This document shows, piece by piece, positions 43,901 to 54,600 of a DNA stretch of 64,000 nt. Origin of the DNA: Nemopilema nomurai (lineage: Eukaryota; Cnidaria; Scyphozoa; Rhizostomeae; Rhizostomatidae). Under the pieces are notes generated by a model. That model searched no databases. It was not told where the DNA came from and saw only the letters and a program-made list of their open reading frames with translations. Each line of letters begins with the position of its first letter. The stretch's first letter is position 1. Location of the stretch: NCBI GenBank assembly GCA_003864495.1, contig ML133388.1:2953809-3017808 (forward strand), in the 5' to 3' direction. The translations under genes were made by a program, and so were the position numbers.

Positions 43901-44790
43901 ATCGCGCACAAAATTCAAATTTCACTCTAACTGAGGTTAAAGTTTCGTGATTTTCACCACCAGCCAAAACAAAAGAGCCTTAGACTGCTGCGGAGGCTCT
44001 TGCGAAAATCGCTGGAGACCAGACCCCGCTATGTTTCGTTGTTTGCTGCCCAAGGTTTGGAACTGAGACCTTAGCATTGTTTTAAATGTTCGGAACTGAG
44101 ACTTCCATTGTTATCTTGGCTAAGAACTGTGGACTTCAGGTTCTTTAATGTTTGGAACTGAGACCAATGTGTCTGCTTGAGACTTGTTTGTGCGAGGCTG
44201 GTGGACAGTTCTGTTTGTGTGAAAATGGCGGCAAATGTTCAAGGAAGGAAGGAACTCACTCGAAAATTAGGCTAGATCCACCCTTGCATATGTAGCATGC
44301 ACCTTTATTCACAATTTTCAAGATTCTCTCAACGTCTCTTGATTGTTGTTGCTCCTGTTTAGGCATCAAAATTCCCCGTAAGAAAACTTTAGTTTGAAGG
44401 ACGCAAACTATACCATTTACCCATACTAACCCCTTTTCATAAAATGCTTTCCTTTTAGACAAGAAGAAATACTTTCGCATCAGCAAGCAGTTCGTACAGA
44501 ACTTTCTTGGTAGCGACTATGATTATAAAAGTATAATGCACTATAGCAGAAATCAGTACAGCAAGAACGGCAAAGATACTATCTCGATATTTGGATGCTC
44601 TTTGAAAGCAAAGAAGATTTTGGATGTAATTGGACAGCGGGATGGACTAAGTGCTGGGGATCGCTTTCAAATAAACAAATTGTTCAAGTGTCCAACCAAT
44701 AACAAAAGACAATCGATTATCGACGACACACTGGATGAGAGAAGCACAATATCTGCTTCTACAGACGAATCCACGTACACCTGTAGCTAG
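41000..44790 (+). CDS. Astacin-like protein C, predicted catalytically dead (pseudoprotease), complete
   Basis: Five exons: 41000-41165, 42027-42224, 42926-43043, 43372-43559, 44459-44790, giving 333 aa in an intact frame. Residues 1-23 form a signal peptide. The short Lys/Glu exon of A and B is missing. The zinc motif reads HQIMHAFGFLNEHNREDRD (193-211). The catalytic Glu is Gln194 and the third zinc-binding His is Asn203, whereas the Gly, the following Glu and the RxDRD part remain. The Met-turn SIMHY is kept. In the propeptide, the Gly-Asp of the aspartate switch (GDM or GDI in B and A) is replaced around FEDSFVL. The four framework Cys are present (TCV, GCW, GCG, FKC), with two extra (FGCS and the C-terminal YTCS). 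The fold is probably retained without peptidase activity, as for a decoy, binding or regulatory protein. A damaged gene is less likely because all splice sites and the frame are sound. Confidence 0.9.
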
Positions 44791-45604
44791 CTGCCATTTT
44801 TAAAGTGGCCTGCAATGCTGGAATAGCCTCGTTGTGACTTTGGATGTGGAAGCTCTAGGGAGTATCTTCAACCAAAGTGAAAGCCCTCTATGTAGATACA
44901 GTGCTAAATTCTGGATAAAATATAAAAGTATCTATGCGATGTAGTATCTATTCTAAGACTATCTACTCTATCTATTCTGTTAATATTCTTAATTAAAAGA
45001 TCCTTGTTAGACAACTGTTAAGAAATTTCCTATTGCAGCCATTCCAGCCCCTGAAAAGTTTGGGGGGAGGGGTTCTGGAAAATGTTTTACGACTACGCCC
45101 TCTAGACTATCAGAAATAAAGGGCAACACCCTTTTAAAGTGTATTTCGTGCAAGGGAAATTCGGCTGCTGGTATAATGATTTAAAACTTTATTAGCCCCC
45201 CCCCCCCCTTGAGGTACTGATTTTATTGTATTTCTGAGAAAAGTTCGAGAACCATCAAAATTGGGGTCTGGACCCCCCTTCCCTCTTGGGTAAGCCACTA
45301 AGCTTAAACCGTTTCACAGACTTATTATTGCCTCATACGCTTTTGTATAGTCTCCTGGTTTTGCCATTACGTCCTAAAGCTATTCTGAAGCTTCACAGTA
45401 CAAAACGTTCGCCTTGGCCTCGGCAAAACGTTCCAGTGTCTTTGTGCGTCACGCATATACTAACGATCTCCCATGATTCTTCCTACTGAGATGCACGGAC
45501 AAGATTATTCTCGATAGCAGTTCTTGCAAAGTATTGTTAAAATTTCATCTTAGTACGATTTAATAATTACCCTGCTTTGAAAGCCAATGTTTTTATGCTA
45601 AATA
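44791..45604. other. Intergenic region downstream of gene C
   Basis: Probable 3' UTR of gene C, then noncoding sequence. A possible AATAAA poly(A) signal is at 45115-45120, about 325 bp after the stop. A run of 13 C is at 45196-45208. The small frame at 45286-45489 has no recognisable features. Confidence 0.5.
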
Positions 45605-46647
45605 TTGTTTCTTATTTACGCCAGTACTTTGTTTAATGTAATTGAGCAGCACCTTCCAAACGCTCACGGTTATGCTAATGACCACCAGATATATTTGTCT
45701 TTCGAACTAGTCAATCAAACATCACAAGAAAAAGCACTGCATGCAAAACAGAATTGTGTGAACGATGTTAGAAAATGGATGCTAGTGAACAGGCTAAAGA
45801 TCAATGATTCAAAAACAGAGTTTCTTATTATCGGTTCTAAACACCAATTGAATAAAATCCCGATAGATTCTATCAAAATCGGTGATTCAGATATAAAGCC
45901 AGTAACCAGTGTCAAAAATCTGAGAGTACTTATTGATAGCAATATGTCCATGGAAAATCATATAACAAAGACATGCAGCGCTGCATTTTATCACATCTAA
46001 AATATTAAGCACATAAGGAAATATCTGAATCGGAACCTAACTGAAAAGATCGTGCATGCTCTTATCACAAGTAAACTTGACTACTGTAACAGTCTTCTAT
46101 TTGGTCAGCCGAATTATCAGTTGCAAAAGTTGCAACGTGTTCAAAATGCTGCCGCAAGGATAATTACTGGGACTCGCAAGTACGATCATAACACTCGAGT
46201 AATAAAAGAACTGCATTGGCTGCTGGTAAAAGGAAGGATTGACTTCAAGATTTTGTTATTAACATTCAAGGCACTCAACAACATGGCTCCAGCCTACCTG
46301 AAAGATATGTTGAGGCTACAAACCAGTGATAGATACAGACTGAGATCAGACAAATCTATGGCATTGCTAGTTTCAAAGACAAAATTTGCATCTCGTGGGG
46401 ACAGAGCATTTTGTACTGCAGCCCCTAGGCTCTGGAACAAACTGCCCGTTGAAATTAGAAGATCTCAGAGCGTCCTAACTTTCAAAACAGGATTAAAAAC
46501 GTGTTTATTTCATAATCATGTGAATGATATTTCTAGCTTTACTTTCTGTAAATTAAGGTTTTTTAACACTGTTCAGTGCTTTAGAATATATGTATATAGA
46601 TTTTAGCGCTCTATAAGTGCATTGTTATTATTATTATTATTATTATT
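45605..46647 (+). mobile_element. 5'-truncated LINE (non-LTR retrotransposon) with (ATT)n tail
   Basis: One reading frame from about 45605 to 46606 encodes the C-terminal half of a LINE reverse transcriptase. The palm motif normally read as YADD is degraded to YAND (in HGYANDHQIYLSF). It is followed by typical phrases such as LKINDSKTEFLIIGSK, SKLDYCNSLLFG, LQRVQNAAARIITG and ILLLTFKALNNMAPAYL. A single in-frame stop (TAA at 45998-46000) interrupts it. The element ends with GCGCTCTATAAGTGCATTG followed by (ATT)n to about 46647, the kind of short-repeat 3' tail seen in CR1/L2-like elements. It is a dead copy inserted between genes C and D in the same orientation. Confidence 0.92.
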
Positions 46648-48116
46648 AAACATTAGAATGTAAAAATAAACAGCTTCTTTTTGTGTACACTGCACAGAAA
46701 TATTATAGAAGTTTTATGACTCCAGATTCGATACTTTTCTGACAAAGTCCATTGTACAATAGTTTGATGTACGCTAAGACGATTTGCAGTTTATTACGGT
46801 CAAACATAAAATTTGTCAATCGGATATAGATCAAAGGCCGAAACTAAAAACTTAGTATTTAAAATTAAAATTTCAAGTCTTAGATTGTTCTAATAATTCT
46901 CAAGTTAATCATTTGAGGGTTAGCCACGATTTTTAATGCAGTGTGAGCCAAGACTAGGGTGGGAGCTACCACTTTTTGTGCAAAATGGTGCACTTTGTGT
47001 TTATTATACAAATGAAGACACTTCTCCAAGCCTACCTGTCTAGCAGTCTACTTTCCAATCATTTATTATGCTTGGGTGACAGATATTTTTATCTCAGCTT
47101 CCTTCTTCCTAAGCTAAAATGTTAAACACCCAGTTACAGTGTAATAATGCAAGTTTCCTCTTCTCATTCTCCACCGTCCATCTCATTTCCAATCAGAAAA
47201 CGATGCATTCTCTTCAAAATGCATCCTAGTGCTTAATAATTGAAACAACAGTATGCTTGTTTTAGCTGGTAAGTCAATCGAATTTTCCGTAGATATTGCT
47301 TCTCTTTAGCACAGAAGAGTTGAATTTTAAAATGAATCTTAAAAATCATCAGATTGATGTAGAGAAACTCACGCACGAAACAAAACTAACGTTTGGATAT
47401 CCTTGTTAGAGCATTTCACCTCAAGAAACATTATAACAATATTCACACGTAAAACTGTCCTGCTTATTACTGGCTATGTCATTATAATCTACATGAGTGT
47501 AAAGTAAGCGATTGTAAGCTCAAAACTTAACCATCATAATTTAATATAACGAAAATCTTTGTAAAACAATTTGGAGTTGCCCCATCTACTCATTTCGTTG
47601 GTAGAATATGTGATAGGTGCATCTAAAGGTAATACTAATCATTTTCAATGACAAGTCTTTTAAACAATGGCAACGTTATTCGGATTGACAAATTTATAAG
47701 CTTGATCATCAACTGTACTGCGTAGCAATCCTTTGATAGAAATTCCAAATGGCTCTCTTAAGCGATGCAAGAGTGTCTGCATTCAGTAACGCCTACGTCA
47801 ATGTGTTTGAGGCGCTAGAATGCACTATAAAGTTATAGGATTTGGCCAAACTTTTCTTTAGCGTAAATGCAGAGAAAGTGATTTTATTGGAGCAAACAAT
47901 TGCAACGGGGATGTACATAAGTAATCCATATGAGCGAGCCAAAACTGAGTGCAACAAGCCCCAATCATTTGACGCAGAAGCCCAAGCCCTTCCTTCGGAT
48001 CCAAGGCACCTTTGATCGGCCCACCTAAAATAAGGTACACCCACCCAAACACCCACCAATCAATTGCGTACCCAACCAAGCCTTTTGGATGCCACTTATT
48101 TTTAGTTGCCTAATGA
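46648..48116. other. Intergenic region between LINE and gene D, no gene seen
   Basis: AT-rich sequence with no recognisable exon on either strand. Minus-strand frames at 47793-48079 are overlapping alternatives of one stretch and lack family features. Confidence 0.5.
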
Positions 48117-48350
48117 ACGGGGGGGTTTGGAATAAGCGGTGGGGGGGGAGATTGTTGGAAAACTGAGGAAAATATAAAAAGCGGGGGGTTGCAATAAGGG
48201 CTTAGTCAGGAATAAGAGCGGGAGAGATTGAAAAATTGAAGAATTGGTTGTGATAATGGTCCTTGCAAGAGCGGAGGTTGAAAAGATAAATAAGTGGGGA
48301 GGGGGCGTTGGAAAGATAAATAAGCGGGGAGGGGGGAGGAGTCGCAAATT
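48117..48350. repeat. G-rich imperfect repeat upstream of gene D
   Basis: Runs of 6-9 G alternate with AATAAGCGG, AAAGATAAATAAG and TTGGAAA blocks. The clearest repetition is the two GAAAAGATAAATAAG or GAAAGATAAATAAGC units about 35 bp apart at 48279-48340. Plus-strand G clusters could form G-quadruplexes. The region ends about 350 bp before the gene D start codon. Confidence 0.65.
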
Positions 48351-48696
48351 AGGCATCTAGGTGTAATAGCCCCAAATAACGAAGCCTTGTTTTGCTATTA
48401 CAGCAATGATTTTCATGCATTGATTTCTGTGTAACAGTGCGTACCCAAGTTGACGAAGCGTGCGCTGCTCGCGAGAGTTGTATTCAAGAGCCCGAGTACT
48501 CAGTCAGTATAAACACGATGTTTGCGGAAACACGTTACTTCAGACAATCACACTGGTAAGCCCCGTTGAAGGTTCACTGGTCAAGCAAGTTGCAGGTTCT
48601 CGGATTCGAGTTGAGGGGCACTATCTACGTGATTTCGCTTGCACGTTCAATTCTGCGTCGCTTACGTTATGTTATGAGTAGATATCCTAATTAACA

Positions 48697-51600
48697 ATGT
48701 TGTATTTTGACTTATTAGTAACACTGGTGTTTGTCACTGCGATCAACGCTCGCCCCTTCACTGAATTGGACCGTCGAGATGTTGCTGCTGACCTTATGAC
48801 GATAGTCAGAGGCGCTGAAAGCAAAAAGGCAGTCGCAAGCAAAGTACTTGGGAAGGAAAATGGTATGAGATTTGATACCTAGTATACTGCACACGATCCT
48901 GGCTAGATTTTATATAACCATGTTGTGATAATGAACTTTTTGAGCCATGTTCGGAGTCATTCATTGTGTGTTAGTCTGGTTATTGTGTATTCAACCTGTG
49001 ATTTTGTATTGAGACTTGATAGTTCAAATGCCGTTTAATAGACTGATGTACTGGTTTCATGGTCACGAGAAGCCAACTACTTGAAGCGAGAGAATAACCG
49101 AGGAATTAATAGTGTTTAATCAAACATTATCAATAGTTCTCAGACAATCATTGTTGTTAACAGCACTATCAATTCTATGTTCTATGCATCGTTTTAAGCC
49201 TTTCTATCTCTCTCTTCCCTCTTTTATGCTTAAAAAATCACGCAACCTTGACACTTCACCATAAATCTTTCTCTGCAACTTTATGCAAAAGAACTTTGAT
49301 CATATATAAGATACAGTTTCTAAATATTATCCATTTTGTTGCTTAAAATGCAGTAAAAATTACGGAGAAGGTGTGTCGATTATGCATGCAGAGAAAGTGA
49401 AAAATTGTGAAGGTTGTGAGGGCTCATGGCATCCATATTCTATGATACGTGCTTGGATAGCAGGCTAAAAAGTGACAACTGATGTTTTGAAATTGGTACG
49501 TATTTCTCAAGATGTTATTGAAGTGTCACTACAAATTAAGAAATAGCAATCTTACAACCCCTGAAATATTTTGTCACCTTCTTGAATACATGGAAAAGGG
49601 CAGTCCTATCAGCTGTTCTTCTCTTGCACATAACGTCTAATAAACATAGCTTACAACGTAATTTAAATTATTACTTTGTCCTCACTTGTAGATAAATTTT
49701 GCCCAAAAACAAAGGAAGAGGAGGAAAAGGCGCTGAAGAAGGAGCAAAGACGTAAGCGAAAGTTATTCTTCTGTTTACAAAAAGAGCCATCACTGAAGTT
49801 TCAAGTGATTGATGAATGTTGCATCAAATTCATTTGAAGACGATTCTGTAAAAAAATTACAACACTAGCACTAACCATTTTCTTCACGTAAAATATATTT
49901 CCCGTTAAGAATCGTTTCAGAATTTGCATTGCAAGTAAGAACAGAACCAACATTACCTTACGCAGGTTTTCTTAAGAAATGGACATATAAGTTCAAAAAC
50001 TAAACGGAAAGTTGCAGGCAAAGAGCTTGTCTACCGTGAAAAGCTGAAAGTAATGACAGTAAAGACATTGATAGCATCATATTTGAAAATTTTTTGAAAC
50101 AGGAGATTCATTTCCAAGTTTTCGATTCATATGCAATTAGAGTAAAATTAACTGACGTAACAAATTACCCAAATTCATCATTTCAGCTGACCTAGAGGAA
50201 GGCGATTTGTTGATGACGGAAAAGTTGAGAAAGTTGATAAAAGAAGCAAACAAGACCGCAGGAGAAAGGGATGTTCTGACATTCACATCAATGCACTGGA
50301 AGGATAGGACAATGCCTTATGTGTTTGATGCGTCTTTGAGTAAGTGAAATCAGCTCATTTATCTTGTTGCCTGTGTTAGAGTGCCACATAAAAGGGACAT
50401 TACATGCATTTCTAACCATTTCTAACCAAACTACCAGGTGTACAAAACTACTACATTGTGCCCTGGCAGCACTTATGCTTCTCCAAGTTGAGGAGTATCA
50501 CACGACTTTATTTATGGTAGGATCAGTTTGAGACAAATCCATTTTGTCAGTTATCGCAAAATCGAGCTTTTCGGATTTTTAGTAGCCGTTTCTGTTGGTG
50601 AATCCCTAAATCTTTGTTAGAAAGGTACACAAGAACCTGGGCTAGGCAGAATGCCATGCGAGAAATGCCTTGCCTATTAGACCATGTTTGCTGGTGAGCC
50701 GGCGAAGTGATGCCGTTTACATAGAGCAGGTGTCTTTGCTATACCATGAAGCGAACTAGCAGACGCCGAAGAGAGCAAATTGCAGACAATGCTCTTTGGC
50801 TCAACTGAAACGTGACTGATGAACTGAGAAGATCGATTTTAAATTCTTATCTATGACTGCTGGTCCCTTTGATCTCTACTTGCTTTGATGTTGGTACTTA
50901 GGCCCCGTTTACAAGTCGCTGGTATGAAATGGAAGTGAGGCCAAATCGGTATCATTTCGTACCAGTTCTAGCTCATACTGGCGTAGTGTGAAAGGGACCT
51001 TCAAAGGGTCCTTGCTGGTAGAGAAATGCAGTATACGCCATTAAAGGCTACTCATGCGTCGCAGTGCTTTGATGTGTGATTAGAGCACACGAAGCTTGAG
51101 CGTAAAAAGTTAGCAAAATATGACCTACCTGACTAGGCTAGATGTTTGATTATAAGACCTTGAAGCTAGGCTTCGTTTTGAATTTCAAAGCATCGGGGCT
51201 TAATTTTGCATAAAGTAAAAAAATTTTGAAGTTAGGCCATGTACAAAGAACGAGTCGTTTCTGTATCAAAACATGAGGCCTTGAGGTTAGACATTTCAGA
51301 GCTTTAATACCAGCTTCGTTTTAGATTACACGGCATCAAGATTAAGCTAAATATAAGACTAGGGCTTTGAACAAATAGTAAGGCTTTGAAGTTAGACTAA
51401 AGCTTTAGTATTGTATTCTCTCTTCATTTTTCTAGGTCAAAAGGCAAAGGACGCTGCAAATGCAGCTTTCCAAGATTTCCATAAGTACACTTGCGTGAAG
51501 TTTGTGCCCCGAACCAGTCAGGCTGATTACATCCGATTCTTCCCAGGAAAAGGGTGAGAAAAATCTCTTTAGCTCGAGAGTTCGCTGAAACGCGAGGACT

Positions 51601-54600
51601 CAGTTTGGGGCATCTGCAGCCAAATCGAAGCACTTGCTCCTTTCTTAACAGAAGATTTCCCATTGTATTTTACTGTATTTAAGCAATTTTTCAGCTGTAT
51701 TTCAATTGTAGTTAACATCTAATTACGCCAAAAAGGAAGATACTTCTCCATTCCCAAGCGACAATGATATTACTTCCAATTTCTACACACAAGTTTGTTC
51801 TCTCTATTGTACCGGATTACAGTCACATCAAATTAACCAGATGCTTTCCAGGAATTCGTTAAACTATTCAATCTGTTAGACGATGTTCTTTTCATGAATT
51901 GAATAGATAAACTATTTGACTTGCAAGTATCGACCATCATGTAATGTCGCAAGCCCCATTCTAAGGCACTGTCTCTACGCTGGCACATCTTCACTAAACG
52001 TCCCTGATACAGGTAACAAGAATATCGAGCATAGTTGACCCTTTACAACATGTCCACCTTAAACCTCGGCTATAAGAGTTCTAATCTCATCGAACTATGT
52101 TCGCGTTTTCAGTTGCTACTCTTTTGTGGGAAGAAATGGGGGCGCTCAAGACCTTTCGATTGGTGCAGGCTGCGAGTTCAAGGGCACGATTATCCACGAG
52201 TGCATGCACGCGATGGGATTTTTCCACGAGCACACGCGGCTTGATCGTGACAACTTCGTCAAAATAAATTGGGACTCCATCATGACTGGTGCGTTGCTTT
52301 TAGACAGTACTTGAACATCTGATGCCACTCTGCATTTAGTATTCTCTTCCATCAACCAGCATGTGCCTTTCTTCTATTGCGTTAGTTACAAATTATATCC
52401 TGCTAATTCTCCACATACTTTATTTAAAATTTTGTTACACAGCCTCGGTATTATTTGCGTTAGGCCAGTGGAGATCACATGACATTCACATTTGCAACCA
52501 GCTAATCAAAATTTGAGCTCGATGATTCCGTGATTCACTCTAAATGACTTGCTAATTTCGCTCAGGTGTTGAAAACAGTTTCGAAATAAGCGCAGGTCAC
52601 GTGACATTAACATCTGCATTCAGTCAATCAAAAATCGAGTTCGATGACTCGGCGATTAACTTGAAATGACTTCTTGTTGATTTCGTTTAGGTGTGGAAAA
52701 CAACTTCAAGAAATACGCAACTGGTTCTGCCGATTACCTTGGTGAGCAGTACGACTATAACAGTATCATGCATTACCCTGAGAATGCCTTCAGCAAGGAC
52801 GGCACCAAAACAATAGAGATAATAGCCAAGGTGAGTCCTGCTCCCAAAGTGGGTCAGAGAGAGGGCATGAGCGAAGTCGACCTTAGGCAAATCAAGAAGC
52901 TGTTTAAGTGTCCCGATTCCCCGCCTGTCATACAAACAACTGTAAAGCCAATCACAACCGCCGCACCAACTACCGCCGCACCAGTCACAACCGCCCTTCC
53001 AGTCACCACCGCTGTACCAGTAACAACCGCCGCACCAATAACAACCGCCGCACCAGTTACAACCGCCGCACCAGTTACAACCGCCGCACCATCCGAAACA
53101 CCGGTAAGTGTTGTATCCTTTTAAGAGAAACTAACCTAAGGATTGCATGCCTTCCGATAGTCGTCTAGATGCAGTCGTGAAATAAGAGGGTCAAGGAGTA
53201 GCAAGATTCCTGGAAATAATAACTATTAGCACATTTTGCAAACCGATTGAAATGCAAATTTGATGACAATGACTTTTAACGCCAATCAAGTAAATCATCA
53301 CCAAAACAGTCGTCAAATTTGTCATAGCCCTTCCTTCGAAATATGACTCTGTGAGGATTTTCTTTAAGAAAAGGCAATAGCCTTGTCCGTGTACTGTAAT
53401 AGGCCCCATTGTTCGATTGCATTCACGCTCGCATGTGGGTACAAAAGGCTTGCTTTCCCAAAATATTCTAAATATGAACTGCCATAGAGAAAGCAAGCAG
53501 TTCCAGGCAACTAACCATGTAGCGTGCTCTTCAAATAAAAATCTACGTTACCAGTAGAATGTTGGAAGCATGTAAAGCATCATACAGAGCATTTACAATC
53601 TGAAGGAGTTTAATTGATCAATAACCATTGAAAGTTCTCAACGTCGAAAAGAATTATTTCTAGCCTCTTCCAACATAACACCATATACCTTTTGAAGGCC
53701 AAGACAACTTCAGCGACAACAAACCCTACTGAACCCCCTGAAATTGACGAAAAGATAACGACCCCCAAGACAACAAAACCGACCGCAAAGACTACATCCC
53801 CCACCCCCAAAGTGACGAGTACCCCATTGACATTAACGACGCCAAAATCGTCTACAAAGGCAAAGACTTCAACCAAAGCAAAGACAACGTCCCCCGGTGA
53901 CCCAAAGGCGACTTCAACAACCAAAGCCACAACCAAAGCAAGTGTAGAGGCGACAACCAGTCCCTCTAAGGTTACTGAAGCCCCTAAAACAATAACGACC
54001 CCCCGTCAATCTACGGTTGCCTTGACTACGCCCACGCCAGAGATTCATATCATTCATACGACAGAAGTAACGCCAACTAAAAGTGGTAGTAAGGAAGGCG
54101 GGATTGTTGACGAAGAAGATGAGGATGATAAAGGTAAGGGGAAAAAGAACAAAGGCAAGGGTAATAATGGATGGAAAGGAAGGAAGAATAAAAAACAAGG
54201 AGACAAATGGGATGATGATGATGATGACAAGGAAAGAGAGGACAAAGATGAAGAGAGAAAAAGAAAAGGAAAAAGAAGATGAAAAGAAAAGAAAAGATGA
54301 AGAAGAAGAAAAAAAGAAGGAAAAGAAAAAGAAAGATGAGGATTGAGTAATGACGCTTGAAAGAGCCTGTGAGCAGTCTTCTTATCAAAGTCGAACATTT
54401 TTTCAACTTCCACACAACATGGAGGACGAGCACTTATTCAGACGATGACTTTGCCCACCACTTTAATGACCAAAACTGCTACGAGACCAGGGACATTTAA
54501 AAAGCCAATACCCTGAACGCCTAAATCTTACACATGCACCCAAAATGCACATTATATGCATCCAACATAATCTAGCATATATCTTATACTATCTTTTTTA

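Noticed and set aside
44040..44170. Three short copies of GGAACTGAGAC in gene C intron 4
   Set aside because: Short and irregularly spaced; not enough to call an element or regulatory array.
45286..45489. Small plus-strand frame upstream of the LINE
   Set aside because: No family features, no signal peptide or splice context, and it lies before the recognisable reverse-transcriptase sequence.
53191..53496. Minus-strand frame in gene D intron 6
   Set aside because: No recognisable domain; it lies wholly within an intron bounded by good splice sites and has no acceptor/donor support.
54054..54433. Minus-strand Ser/Leu/Phe-rich frames
   Set aside because: Complement of the Lys/Asp/Glu-rich end of gene D exon 7 and the following read-through region; no independent features.
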